From Streptomyces rimosus (GTDB taxonomy: Bacteria; Actinomycetota; Actinomycetes; Streptomycetales; Streptomycetaceae), in NCBI RefSeq assembly GCF_008704655.1, contig NZ_CP023688.1:4340001-4404000 (forward strand): DNA of 64,000 nucleotides. The letters run 5' to 3'. The position numbers and the translations under genes are program-made. How positions within the stretch are numbered: the first letter of the stretch is position 1; each line of letters opens with the position of its first letter. Of the stretch, positions 44,421-53,113 are shown one piece after another. The notes under the pieces are model-generated. The model saw only the letters and a program-made list of their open reading frames with translations. It made no database searches and had not been told where the DNA came from.

Positions 44421-45257
44421 ATGTCCGTAGAACTGGGCAGCTCGAAGGTGCTTCCCGCGATTCCCGCGCCGGCAGCACCCGCGCACGACGACGACGCTAT
44501 CAACACCCGTACGCTCTCCCGCTCCCTCTTCATGCGACTGGCCACGCTCGACACGGACAGCGCCGAGCGGGCGTACGTCCGCGACACCCTGATCGAGCTG
44601 AACCTGCCATTGGTGCGCTACGCGGCGGCACGTTTCCGCAGCCGCAACGAGCCGATGGAGGACATCGTCCAGGTCGGCACGATCGGTCTGATCAAGGCCA
44701 TCGACCGTTTCGATTGCGAACGCGGGGTGGAGTTCCCCACGTTCGCGATGCCAACCGTGGTTGGCGAGATCAAGCGGTTCTTCCGTGACACGTCCTGGTC
44801 GGTACGGGTGCCGCGCCGGCTCCAGGAGCTGCGCCTGGCCCTCACCAAGGCCAGCGACGAACTCGCCCAGAAGCTCGACCGCTCCCCCACCGTCACCGAA
44901 CTCGCCCAGTGCCTCGGGGTGTCCGAGGAGGACGTGGTCGACGGCCTGGCGGTCGGCAACGCGTACACCGCCTCCTCGCTCGACTCCCCGTCCCCCGAGG
45001 ACGACGGCGGCGAGGGCTCCCTCGCGGACCGCCTCGGCTACGAGGACAGCGCGCTCGAAGGCGTCGAGTACCGCGAGTCCCTCAAGCCCCTGCTGGCCAA
45101 ACTCCCGCCGCGCGAACGCCAGATCATCATGCTGCGCTTCTTCGCCAACATGACGCAGTCCCAGATCGGCGAGGAGGTCGGCATCTCCCAGATGCATGTC
45201 TCCCGGCTGCTGACGCGCACGCTGGCGACCCTCCGCGAAGGGCTGATCTCCGACTGA
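44421..45257 (+). CDS. SigB/SigF-subfamily RNA polymerase sigma factor (second)
   Basis: 278 residues from ATG 44421 behind AAGGGGGT. Paralogue of the preceding gene: regions 2 ([37 protein letters not shown]), 3 (SPTVTELAQCLGVSEEDVV) and 4 ([34 protein letters not shown]). A 53-base DNA stretch (44611-44663) is identical to 43586-43638 in the first gene, more than protein conservation requires. A SigB-type promoter candidate lies upstream, so it may form a cascade with its neighbour or with another factor. Confidence 0.93.
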   Translation: MSVELGSSKVLPAIPAPAAPAHDDDAINTRTLSRSLFMRLATLDTDSAERAYVRDTLIELNLPLVRYAAARFRSRNEPMEDIVQVGTIGLIKAIDRFDCERGVEFPTFAMPTVVGEIKRFFRDTSWSVRVPRRLQELRLALTKASDELAQKLDRSPTVTELAQCLGVSEEDVVDGLAVGNAYTASSLDSPSPEDDGGEGSLADRLGYEDSALEGVEYRESLKPLLAKLPPRERQIIMLRFFANMTQSQIGEEVGISQMHVSRLLTRTLATLREGLISD

Positions 45258-45394
45258 CCGGACCCCGTGCCCCCACGCGCACCACCACTGCGCACTGCGC
45301 ACCGGGCCTATGCAACTGACTACCCGTCAGCAACACTGGCCCGATGCGACGGACCACCCGCGCCCCACACCTCCGTACCGCTCGCGCCCCTCAC

Positions 45395-46147
45395 ATGGCG
45401 CGCACCTTTCTCCCCACGGCCGCCCTGTGCCTGGCCGCACTGCTCTGCGCCTGCGGCGACGACGGCCGGGGTCACGCGGCGGTGGGCGCCGCCGGTCCGG
45501 CCGACGGCCGCTCCCCGACGAAGCCGGTGCCGCCGGGCGAGGACATCGTCCTCACGCCGCTGGACGGCGCCACGCCGGAGGGACGGCGCGGCGACTCGCC
45601 CTCCGAGGACGCCCCCTCCCCCGAATCCGGCTCCGGTATCGGTACGGGTACGGACACCACCCCCACGCGCACTCCGCCCGCGCCGTCGCCCCCCGGCCAC
45701 CGCGCGAGGTCCGCCGAACCCCCGAGCGGGGCCTCACCCGGCAAGCCACCAAGCGCCCCGCACGGCACCCCGCCCGGCGCTCCGTCCTCACCTGCCGCCA
45801 CGCCCACCCCCGCCCCGAAGCCCAAGCCCAACCCCCCCGCCCCTCCCCACCTCGCCCTCGGTCCCCTCCAGCGCGCCGAAGCCGACGTACGGTGGTGCGA
45901 GAAGGTGACCGTCGATCTCCGCAACACCGGTGGCCGCCCGGTGACTTCCGGCACGATCACCTTCGGCACCCACATCATCGGCGCCCTGGGCATCGACTGG
46001 ACCACCAGAACCTCCACCCACCCCCTCCCCACCCCCCTCCCGGCCACCTCCCACCGCACCGCCACCTGGCGCGTGTGCGTGGCGTCCTGGCGCGTGCCGC
46101 TCGGGATGCACGTCGAGACCCGGGAGGTGCGGGCCGAGTGGGGGTGA
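45395..46147 (+). CDS. Lipoprotein with Pro-rich linker
   Basis: 250 residues from ATG 45395. Lipobox LLCAC with the acylated Cys at residue 20 (ALCLAALLCACGDDG), then about 130 residues of Pro/Ser/Thr/Gly linker, and a C-terminal domain of about 85 residues (WCEKVTVDLRNTGGRPVTSG, IGALGIDWTTRTSTH, RTATWRVCVASWRVPLGMH) that looks like a small beta sandwich of CARDB/CBM type. It is anchored on the outer face of the membrane. Function unknown. Confidence 0.85.
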   Translation: MARTFLPTAALCLAALLCACGDDGRGHAAVGAAGPADGRSPTKPVPPGEDIVLTPLDGATPEGRRGDSPSEDAPSPESGSGIGTGTDTTPTRTPPAPSPPGHRARSAEPPSGASPGKPPSAPHGTPPGAPSSPAATPTPAPKPKPNPPAPPHLALGPLQRAEADVRWCEKVTVDLRNTGGRPVTSGTITFGTHIIGALGIDWTTRTSTHPLPTPLPATSHRTATWRVCVASWRVPLGMHVETREVRAEWG

Positions 46148-46468
46148 GCGGTGCCGTACGCCCCTTGAGCGGCGGCCCCGGCACATCGGCTGTTTCCGTT
46201 GCGCCGAGTGGCGCCGACGGCCTCGCATTTCCCTTCCGAAAAGCCGGCCCAGTGCCCTCGCGGGAGGAAACAACAGGACTGCGCGGCAGGAGGAAATTGC
46301 CGGGGAGATATACGAACACCTGCGGGCCGGTTCGGAGGTCGGCGACATCAAGCACCTGGCTCACCCGCTCAGCGGCGGCGTGCTTCCGTGCGCCCTTTTC
46401 GGGGGCTGACGCCGAGGGAATGCTCAGGTGGACGAAACTCCAGGGCAGTCGCAGGAAAGGGAGCCGCA
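46148..46468. other. Intergenic region, no clear gene
   Basis: 321 bases. A plus-strand frame ending at 46409 would read EEIAGEIYEHLRAGSEVGDI and looks protein-like, but it has no ATG or GTG start in the same frame. It may be a gene remnant or chance. The promoter of the peptide-methyltransferase pair is expected in the last 100 bases. Confidence 0.35.
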
Positions 46469-46585
46469 ATGGGTTCGCACGGGAAGCCGCCGCCTTCAAA
46501 CCCCCAGCCGAAACAGCCGTCGCCTCGTGACAGTGACGGTCAGCATCCGGATGTCGCCAAACCCGGGGGCGGGAAGCACCGGTGA
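46469..46585 (+). CDS. 38-residue hydrophilic peptide coupled to methyltransferase
   Basis: Starts MGSHGKPPPSNPQPKQPSPR and ends AKPGGGKHR. ATG 46469 has AAAGGGAG ahead. Pro, Lys, Ser and Gly make up most of it; no Cys, no hydrophobic stretch. Its stop overlaps the GTG of the following isoaspartate-type methyltransferase (GTGA). Peptide genes beside such methyltransferases are known in some RiPP pathways (graspetides, lanthipeptides), so a precursor is possible, but no ATP-grasp or lanthionine synthetase gene is in the window. Could also be a translational coupler. Confidence 0.6.
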   Translation: MGSHGKPPPSNPQPKQPSPRDSDGQHPDVAKPGGGKHR

Positions 46586-47721
46586 CCGGCGTCGGCCGGC
46601 AGCACGCCAAGGCCGTCCGGATACTCGACGGCTCGGGCGCTTTCGCGCGGCCCTGGATGCGGCAGGCATTCCATACGGTTCCGCGGCAGGAATTCGTACC
46701 GGACACCGTATGGGTGTGGCACGCCGAGGACGACCGCTACCACCCGCTGTCCCGCGCGGACGACGAGGAGCGGTGGACCGAGCTGGTGCACCACCCCACC
46801 CTGCCCGTCGTCACGCAGGTCGACGACGGCCGCCCCGCGCCGTCCGACGGTACGGGCGAGCTGCCCACCAGCTCGATGAGCGCCGCCAACGCCGTACTGA
46901 CGATGCTCGCCGCCACCGACCCGGAGCCCGGCAGCCGGGTCCTGCACATCGGCACCGGTACGGGCTACGACTCCGCGCTGCTGTGCGAGCGGATCGGCGG
47001 GGCGAACCTGGTCACCATCGAGGTCGACCGGTCGCTCGCCGAGGCCGCCCGGGAGCGGCTGCACCGTCTCGGCTACCGGCCGCGCGTCGTGTGCGGGGAC
47101 GGCGAGTTCGGGCAGCCCCAGGACGCGCCGTACGACCGCGTCCTGTGTACGGCGTCGCTGTCCCGCGTCCCCTACACGTGGATCACCCAGTCCGCCCCGG
47201 GCGGACGCATCGTCGCACCGTGGAAGACCACGTTCCAGCCCGCCGGCCTGGCGGTGCTGACCGTCGACGCCGGCCGCCGTAGCGCGTCCGGCCGGTTCGG
47301 CATGCCGCTGACCTTCATGGACCTGCGCGGCCAGCGCCGCCCGGACAACCCGCTCCCCCGCGTCTACTCGACCGCGCGCTGGGAGGAGAGTCGGCACGGC
47401 ACCGCCACCCTCCCTCCGGACTTCCTCGACGACTTCCACGCGCGCTTCGCCCTCGGCCTGCGGCTGCCCGGCGTCCACGCGACCCGCACACCGGCACCGG
47501 ACGGCTCTCCCGCCTGGTGGCTGGCCACGGACACTTCCTGGGCGTACCTCTGCGCCGGGGAGACGTTCCAGTGGGGCCCCCGGGATCTGGCCGGGGAGGC
47601 CGAGCAGGCCCACGAGTGGTGGCTGCGAGAGGGCAGGCCGGAAGTGTTCGACTTCGGGATGACGGTGGACGAGGACGGGCAGCGGACGTGGCTGGGCGCG
47701 CCGGACCGGCCCGTGGCGTGA
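46582..47721 (+). CDS. Protein-L-isoaspartate O-methyltransferase-like protein
   Basis: 379 residues from GTG 46582. PCMT-type motifs: TSSMSAANAVLTMLAATDPE, LHIGTGTGYDSALLCERIGG (SAM-binding GxGxGY), YDRVLCTASLSRVP. The extra C-terminal 150 residues (WEESRHGTATLPPDFLDDFH, WLATDTSWAYLCAG) are typical of the stand-alone actinobacterial group that often works on modified peptides or in protein repair. Coupled to a 38-aa ORF. Confidence 0.88.
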   Translation: MTGVGRQHAKAVRILDGSGAFARPWMRQAFHTVPRQEFVPDTVWVWHAEDDRYHPLSRADDEERWTELVHHPTLPVVTQVDDGRPAPSDGTGELPTSSMSAANAVLTMLAATDPEPGSRVLHIGTGTGYDSALLCERIGGANLVTIEVDRSLAEAARERLHRLGYRPRVVCGDGEFGQPQDAPYDRVLCTASLSRVPYTWITQSAPGGRIVAPWKTTFQPAGLAVLTVDAGRRSASGRFGMPLTFMDLRGQRRPDNPLPRVYSTARWEESRHGTATLPPDFLDDFHARFALGLRLPGVHATRTPAPDGSPAWWLATDTSWAYLCAGETFQWGPRDLAGEAEQAHEWWLREGRPEVFDFGMTVDEDGQRTWLGAPDRPVA

Positions 47722-47731
47722 TCTTCGGGCC

Positions 47732-48616
47732 TCAGGCCGCCACGGCCGGCTTGAGGACCTCCTCGCACCACTGCCGGAACGTGGTCGGGGTCGTCGACTC
47801 CGCGGTACGCGGCGCCGCGTTGTCCATGCCCTGATTCTTGGCGTCGAACATGTCGACCATGGCCTGTGCCATCGGGGCGGTGGTCCCGAACCCCATGAGG
47901 CGGTCCTTCAGCGCCGCGCCCGGGATCTGCTGATAGCCGACCTCGGTGCCCAGGACATCGGAGATGATCTCCGCCATCTCGGTGGGCGACAGGTCCTCGG
48001 GCCCGAGGCAGGCGACCTCGCCGGACCCCTTCCAGCCGTCGTCCAGCAGCAGCCGCGCGGCGGTGGCGGCGATGTCGCGGGTGGCGACGGTGGGAACCTT
48101 CAGCTCCGGGTCGGACATCAGGAAGAACCGGCCCTGCTCCTTGATCGCCCGGACGTGGCGCAGCAGGTTGTGCATGAACGACGGGCAGACCACCGCGCGG
48201 TAGGCCACGCCCGAGGCGGCGATCAGGTCGTCCATGGCCAGGGAGGCGGTCACCAGCCCGGCCCGGGTGGCCATCGGCGTACCGCGGCCGAGCGCCGAGA
48301 TGCCCACGACCCGCTCGACACCGTGGCGTACGAACGCCTCGCACGCGGGCCGGGTGAAGTCGACGAACGCGGCTTCGGGGCTCGGCTCGGCCCCGTCGCC
48401 CGGCGCGAGCCAGAAGACGGCCCGGGCGCCGTCACACGCCCGGTCGATCACGGCGGCGTCGCGGTGCGAGCCCACGACGATCTCGACGCGCTCACGTATC
48501 CCGGGCGCGATCCGCGACGGGTCGCGGGCGACGAGGCGCAGCGCGGCCCCGCGGTCGAGCAGGTCGGTGACCAGGTGACGGCCGATGGTGCTGGTGGGGG
48601 CGGTGATGACGATCAT
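47732..48616 (-). CDS. NmrA-type NAD(P)-binding reductase/sensor
   Basis: 294 residues from ATG 48616 (AGAGGA upstream). Short-chain atypical Rossmann fold: VITAPTSTIGRHLVTDLLDR, VFWLAPGDG, VERVVGISALGRGTP, MHNLLRHVRAIKEQGRFFL. The family includes NmrA, azoreductase-like and triphenylmethane reductase-like members. Lies downstream of the beta-propeller gene on the same strand, with 122 bases between. Exact substrate unknown. Confidence 0.9.
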   Translation of the reverse strand: MIVITAPTSTIGRHLVTDLLDRGAALRLVARDPSRIAPGIRERVEIVVGSHRDAAVIDRACDGARAVFWLAPGDGAEPSPEAAFVDFTRPACEAFVRHGVERVVGISALGRGTPMATRAGLVTASLAMDDLIAASGVAYRAVVCPSFMHNLLRHVRAIKEQGRFFLMSDPELKVPTVATRDIAATAARLLLDDGWKGSGEVACLGPEDLSPTEMAEIISDVLGTEVGYQQIPGAALKDRLMGFGTTAPMAQAMVDMFDAKNQGMDNAAPRTAESTTPTTFRQWCEEVLKPAVAA

Positions 48617-48738
48617 GTGCGTCCTCTTTGTCCGGGAGGGGGGAGGGAGCAGGGGTCCGATTGCTCGGGGCGGGTTCAGCTCGGGGTGAATCCAGGAGAC
48701 GCGTGCTCGCAGTCCCGCTTCGGGGTGCGGCCAAGCGA

Positions 48739-49794
48739 TCACGCCGCCCGCGGTACGTACGCCAGCCCATGCGCGCCCGCCTCGCCGCGCTTGGCGATGT
48801 CCAGCCGGGTGGACAACTGCAGCGTCTCCAGGTCGATGACGTCGACGGTGGACGACGCGATGCACGCCACGTACGCGAGACGGCCGTCCGGTGACGAGGT
48901 GATGGTCAGCGGCGCGTGCCCCACCTCGACCCCGCCCAGTTCCTCACCGCTGTCGGCGGAGAACACCGTGAGGCGGCCCGGCGCGTGCCGCCCGAGCGCG
49001 GACTCCGGGGCGGATGCCATCCGCAGCTCGCCCGCGAGCAGCCGGCCCGTCGAGGTCAGGTGTACGGGTACGACGACGTTTTCCGTGGGCAGGGTGCCGA
49101 CGACGGACGCCGTCCCGGCGTCGATGACCTGGATACCGGCGTCCGGCCGCTCCTCGGCACCGGCGAGAACGGAACCGGCGTAGGGCGCGGCGACGAAGAC
49201 CCGCGAGCCGTCGGCGGCGACGGCGAGCCCCTCGCTGCCCGGCACCTCGATCTTCGCCGTGAGGGCCCCGCGTTCGAGGTCCACGACCGACACGAACGGC
49301 GCCTCCTTGTTGGTGGCGTACCCCGTCGTGCCCGTCGGGTCGATGGCGAACCAGTGCGGCCCGGGGGCGTCCGTGTCGATCCGGCCCGCCGGCCGGCAGG
49401 TCTCGGTGTCGATCACCACGACGCCGCCCGGCCGGTCCGCCGAGGCCTCCACGCTGACGTACAGGCGGCGGCGCGCCGTGTCGAGCGCCAGCCCGTGCGG
49501 GCCGTGTTCCGGTGCGAGGTCGATGACCTCGACGACGCGACGGGTGTCGGGGTCGATGACGGTCAGTTCGGTGCTCTGGCCGCTGTTCGCGTGGTAGTAG
49601 CCCGACTGGTACGTGGAGGTGCACCACAGCAGGCGCTGCGTCGGGTCGTAGCACAGCTCGTGGGGCTGGTCCGGGACGTTCACCGTGCCGATGTGCCGGT
49701 CGGAGGCGGCGTCGAAGAACTCGACCGTCGGGCCGGTCTGGCTGACGACGGCCAGGACATCGCCGTCCCGGCCGGCGCGCGGGGACTGCGGCAT
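48739..49794 (-). CDS. YncE-like seven-bladed beta-propeller protein
   Basis: 351 residues from ATG 49794 with AAGGAG upstream; the frame goes further but without a site. Repeated blades of the YVTN/SMP-30 type: VSQTGPTVEFFDAASDRHIG, TVIDPDTRRVVEVIDLAPEH, GGVVVIDTETCRPAGRIDTD, SVVDLERGALTAKIEVPGSE, DVIDLETLQLSTRLDI. No signal peptide, so it is cytoplasmic. Divergent from a LysR regulator with an inverted repeat between. Probably under that regulator. Confidence 0.88.
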   Translation of the reverse strand: MPQSPRAGRDGDVLAVVSQTGPTVEFFDAASDRHIGTVNVPDQPHELCYDPTQRLLWCTSTYQSGYYHANSGQSTELTVIDPDTRRVVEVIDLAPEHGPHGLALDTARRRLYVSVEASADRPGGVVVIDTETCRPAGRIDTDAPGPHWFAIDPTGTTGYATNKEAPFVSVVDLERGALTAKIEVPGSEGLAVAADGSRVFVAAPYAGSVLAGAEERPDAGIQVIDAGTASVVGTLPTENVVVPVHLTSTGRLLAGELRMASAPESALGRHAPGRLTVFSADSGEELGGVEVGHAPLTITSSPDGRLAYVACIASSTVDVIDLETLQLSTRLDIAKRGEAGAHGLAYVPRAA

Positions 49795-49880
49795 GGCGTA
49801 CTCCTTGAGTGGTGTGGATGAGGTGTCACGCGTGTTCGCTGACCTCTTCACTCTCGGCTCGCGGCGGCCCGCCGAACAAT

Positions 49881-49905
49881 GCAAGGATCGGCATCCAATC
49901 CTTGC
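49881..49905. promoter_or_regulatory. LysR-type inverted repeat
   Basis: GCAAGGAT (49881-49888) and ATCCTTGC (49898-49905), 9 bases apart, a 25-bp dyad. It is 33 bases before the LysR start and 87 before the propeller gene. Confidence 0.72.
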
Positions 49906-49937
49906 CTCAGTCGTAAAAGCACAGCTCAGGAGCGTCA

Positions 49938-50831
49938 TTGGATCTCAACCTGCTACGCGTCCTGGACGCTCTCCTCCAGGAGAACAGCGTGACCCGAGCC
50001 GCCGAACGGCTCGGTACGTCGCCCGCGGCGGTCAGCCGTACGCTGGCCCGGCTGCGCCGCGCCGTCGGTGACCCGCTGCTGGTCCGCGCGGGCCAGGGAA
50101 TGGTCCCGACTCCACGCGCCCTGGAACTCCGCGACGAGGTCGCCGCGTTGCTGCGCGGCTGCGACAACGTGCTGCGGCCCGGCGCCGGTTTCGACGCCGT
50201 ACACCTCCAGCGCACGTTCACCGTGCAGGCCACCGACCTGATCCTGGTGGGCCTGGCCGGAACGTTGATCGAACGCGTCCACAAGGAATCCCCGCACGTG
50301 GACGTGGTCTTCCTGCCGGAGGCGGTGGAGGGCGGCCCCGCGCTGCGGCAGGGCTGGGTGGACGTGGAACTGGGCGTACTGGGAACCCTCGACCCGGAGA
50401 TCCACACCCAGCCGCTGACCCGGATGTCACTGGTGGGCGTCGCCCGCAGCGGTCACCCCCTCTTCGACGGACGCATCGACGCCCGCCGCTTCGCCGCGGC
50501 CGGCCACATCGGCATCTCCCGCCATGGCAGGCGCCTCGGCCCCATCGACACCGCCCTCACGGAACGCGGTCTGCGCCGCCGGATCGCCGTCGTCGTCCCG
50601 AGCCATACGAGCGCGATGATCCTCGCCCGGGACACCGACCTCGTCACCCTCACTCTCGCCGGCTGGCTCCCCGACACCATCCAGGCCCTGGGCCTGCGCA
50701 CCTTCCCCCTCCCCCTCGACCTGCCGCCCATCGAGTTCGGCATGGCCTGGCACCCGCGCAACTCCGCCGACCCGGGGCATCGGTGGTTCCGGGAGCACTT
50801 GGCGGGGGTGGTGCGGGGCGGTGGTGCCTAG
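49938..50831 (+). CDS. LysR-family transcription regulator
   Basis: 297 residues from TTG 49938, with CAGGAGCG upstream. N-terminal winged helix LLRVLDALLQENSVTRAAER, LGTSPAAVSRTLARLRRAVG, then the substrate-binding domain of NodD/LinR type. Divergent from the propeller gene, with the dyad at 49881-49905 as likely operator; propeller and NmrA reductase are the probable targets. Its stop overlaps the end of the convergent ECF41 gene by 4 bases. Confidence 0.92.
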   Translation: MDLNLLRVLDALLQENSVTRAAERLGTSPAAVSRTLARLRRAVGDPLLVRAGQGMVPTPRALELRDEVAALLRGCDNVLRPGAGFDAVHLQRTFTVQATDLILVGLAGTLIERVHKESPHVDVVFLPEAVEGGPALRQGWVDVELGVLGTLDPEIHTQPLTRMSLVGVARSGHPLFDGRIDARRFAAAGHIGISRHGRRLGPIDTALTERGLRRRIAVVVPSHTSAMILARDTDLVTLTLAGWLPDTIQALGLRTFPLPLDLPPIEFGMAWHPRNSADPGHRWFREHLAGVVRGGGA

Positions 50832-51799
50832 GCGACGCCCCACAGCCGCAGCTTCTCCGGGTTACGGACCACCCAGATCCGGGTGACCCACCCGTCGGAC
50901 ACGTCGAACGAAGCAACGGTGACGACGGCACCGGCACGCCGGGCCACCAGGCCCGGCACGCCGTTGACCGACCGTTCCAGGAGTTCGAGGCCCGGGGCCT
51001 TGTCGGCGATGGCGACCATGTACTGCGCGATGCGCGCGCCGCCCTCGACCGGGCGCAGGACGGTACCGACCATGCCACCGCCATCGGCGGTCATCACGGC
51101 AGCCGGGTCGAGGAGACCGACGAGGGATGCGATGTCCCTGGCCTCCCATGCCGCTTTGACGCGTCTCACCACGTCGGCCCGATCGGCCGCGATCTCGGGG
51201 GCGGTGGCGATCGCGGTCGCCGTCACCGGAGCGCGCCCGCCGCTCACCCGCCGCCGGGCGGAGGCCGCCAGCTGCTTGCAGGCCGCCGGGGTCCGGCCGA
51301 GTACGTCGGCGATCTCGGCGAACGGGTACCGGAAGACGTCGTGCAGGACGAACGCCACCCGCTCGGCGGGCGTCATCGACTCCAGGACGACGAGAAAAGC
51401 CATGGCCACCGACTCGTCCAGAACGATCTGGTCGGCGGGATCGTTGGGGCCGGTGAGGCGAATGGGATCGTCGGCGCCCACGTGATCCCACTCCCCGCGA
51501 GCGGGCAACGGCTCCGGCAGCCATGCGCCGACATAGCGTTCACGGCGGGCCCGCGCCGAGCCGAGGAGGTCGAGGCAGATGCGGCTGGTCACCGTCGTCA
51601 GCCAGGCGCCGGGGGACCGGATCTCCTGCCGCCGGCTCCGCGGCAGCCCGTACCAGCGTGTGTAGGCATCCTGTACGGCGTCCTCGGCCTCGGTCACCGA
51701 ACCGAGCAACCGATAAGCGATGTTCATCAGTTGGCGCCGCTCGCCGACCACCCCGTCCGCGCCGCCCCCGGCAGCCCCCATGCCTTCGCCCACCCCCAC
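50828..51799 (-). CDS. ECF41-type sigma factor with SnoaL-like C-terminal domain
   Basis: 323 residues from GTG 51799 (AAGG upstream). Sigma regions 2 (LMNIAYRLLGSVTEAEDAVQ) and 4 (LTPAERVAFVLHDVFRYPFA-type stretch at 142-160, IADVLGRTPAACKQLA), then a SnoaL-fold domain with the ADGGG motif typical of ECF41. This C-terminal domain replaces an anti-sigma factor. ECF41 genes usually lie beside the single gene they control; here that would be the divergent membrane protein at 51884. Confidence 0.92.
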   Translation of the reverse strand: MGVGEGMGAAGGGADGVVGERRQLMNIAYRLLGSVTEAEDAVQDAYTRWYGLPRSRRQEIRSPGAWLTTVTSRICLDLLGSARARRERYVGAWLPEPLPARGEWDHVGADDPIRLTGPNDPADQIVLDESVAMAFLVVLESMTPAERVAFVLHDVFRYPFAEIADVLGRTPAACKQLAASARRRVSGGRAPVTATAIATAPEIAADRADVVRRVKAAWEARDIASLVGLLDPAAVMTADGGGMVGTVLRPVEGGARIAQYMVAIADKAPGLELLERSVNGVPGLVARRAGAVVTVASFDVSDGWVTRIWVVRNPEKLRLWGVA

Positions 51800-51883
51800 G
51801 CCTTACCTTTCGCAGGCCCGCGTCGTCGGACTGGTGAGACCTTAACCGAGCTCCTGCCCGAGGGCGGAAAAGGGGACTGTGAC

Positions 51884-52252
51884 ATGGCCACTCAGGCGGC
51901 GGCGAACGCATCGCGCAGCGCCTCGTTCCTGCGGATCGCGATCGCGCTCCAGACCTTGACCATCTTCCTTCAGGCGGTCTCCGCCGGTCTGCTGCTGACC
52001 TTGCCCTACGGAGCGACGCTGCACAGCGTCGGGGCCCGTGTCATGTACGGGGCGTCGATGCTGTACGTACTCGCGGCGGTGCTGGCGTGGAAGCCGGGCG
52101 GTGGCTCGGCCCGGCCCGTGTGGCAGGCGTGCGGCTTTCTCGTGCTCGCCTCGGTTCAGGTGGTATCGGGCATCGCGCACATGCCGTCGGTCCATCTTCC
52201 GCTGGGGGTGGTGATGTTCGGGCTGAGCGTGCTGGCGCTGGCGCGGCGCTGA
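51884..52252 (+). CDS. Small integral membrane protein, likely ECF41 target
   Basis: 122 residues, AAAAGGGG upstream. Four hydrophobic helices (SFLRIAIALQTLTIFLQAVS, GASMLYVLAAVLAW, CGFLVLASVQVVSGI, LPLGVVMFGLSVLALA). Resembles small DoxX/DUF-type membrane proteins; no clear family. Divergent from the ECF41 sigma gene across an 84-base gap, the classical arrangement for the gene such a factor controls. Confidence 0.82.
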   Translation: MATQAAANASRSASFLRIAIALQTLTIFLQAVSAGLLLTLPYGATLHSVGARVMYGASMLYVLAAVLAWKPGGGSARPVWQACGFLVLASVQVVSGIAHMPSVHLPLGVVMFGLSVLALARR

Positions 52253-52253
52253 T

Positions 52254-52577
52254 TCAGTCCGGGAGCTTCTCCCGCTCCTCCTCGTACAGCGCGCACACCG
52301 CCTCGTACAGCCCCTCCGTCAGCCTCCTGTGCGCTTCCCTCTCCTCGCTGCGCGACGAAGCCCCCAACACCAGCCACTTCGCCTCCCCCAGCGCATGCGG
52401 GACATCGCCCAGCAATTTCCGCGTGACCAGGATCGAGTCCATCACCGGCACACCCCGTGCGCTCAGCAGTTCCTGCACGGCGTCCATGCCCCCTGTGGAG
52501 GCGTGTACCGGTCGGCACTCCGCCACCAGATCGGAGATCCGCGCCAAGCGCTCCGCGTCCATTCCCAGAACTTCCAT
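52254..52577 (-). CDS. Small helical protein of unknown function
   Basis: 107 residues from ATG 52577 (ATG 52595 and ATG 52562 are in-frame alternatives; none has a strong site). Core AERLARISDLVAECRPVHAS, GMDAVQELLSARGVPVMDSI, LVTRKLLGDVPHALGEAKWL. Mostly helical, soluble. No family recognised. Its stop lies one base from that of the convergent membrane-protein gene. Confidence 0.75.
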   Translation of the reverse strand: MEVLGMDAERLARISDLVAECRPVHASTGGMDAVQELLSARGVPVMDSILVTRKLLGDVPHALGEAKWLVLGASSRSEEREAHRRLTEGLYEAVCALYEEEREKLPD

Positions 52578-52642
52578 CGATGACGCCCCGTTCATCCGGT
52601 CAGGCGGAAGTGCCGATCGGCCCTCCGTGGTCTGATGCCCCC

Positions 52643-53065
52643 ATGAAGCGCGCCGTCGAAGACACCAATCGCCGCATGCTGCGCGCCCGGGACGCGATGG
52701 ACCGGGCGTACGCGCAGCCGCTGGATGTGCCGACCCTAGCGCGGATCGCCCATGTGTCGGAGGCGCATTTCGCACGGACGTTCCGCGCCACGTTCGGTGA
52801 GACGCCGCACCGGTACCTCCAGCGCCGCCGGGTCGAGCGGGCGATGTTCCTGCTGCGTGAGACCGGGCGGAGCGTGACGGACATCTGCTTCGAGGTTGGG
52901 TTCGGCAGTCCGGGGACGTTCAGCCGTACGTTCCGGGACATCGTCGGGCGGTCACCGCGGGCGTACCGCAAGGAGGCGACGGCGGTGGGGGTGCCGACGT
53001 GCTTCACGATGGCGTGGACGCGTCCGAGCGCGCCTGCGTCTCCGTCGGGCCCGGTCGCCGACTGA
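52643..53065 (+). CDS. Short AraC-family transcription regulator
   Basis: 140 residues, a DNA-binding domain nearly alone: LDVPTLARIAHVSEAHFART, FRATFGETPHRYLQRRRVER, ATG 52643. Two HTH motifs, the second VTDICFEVGFGSPGTFSRTF. No ligand domain. Such short AraC proteins often stand before the VOC/glyoxalase gene they regulate, as here (48 bases). Confidence 0.9.
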   Translation: MKRAVEDTNRRMLRARDAMDRAYAQPLDVPTLARIAHVSEAHFARTFRATFGETPHRYLQRRRVERAMFLLRETGRSVTDICFEVGFGSPGTFSRTFRDIVGRSPRAYRKEATAVGVPTCFTMAWTRPSAPASPSGPVAD

Positions 53066-53113
53066 GCAGTTTTGGATAAGTTTCCGCCCGGCCCGCTCAG
53101 TAGCGTTACGGAC

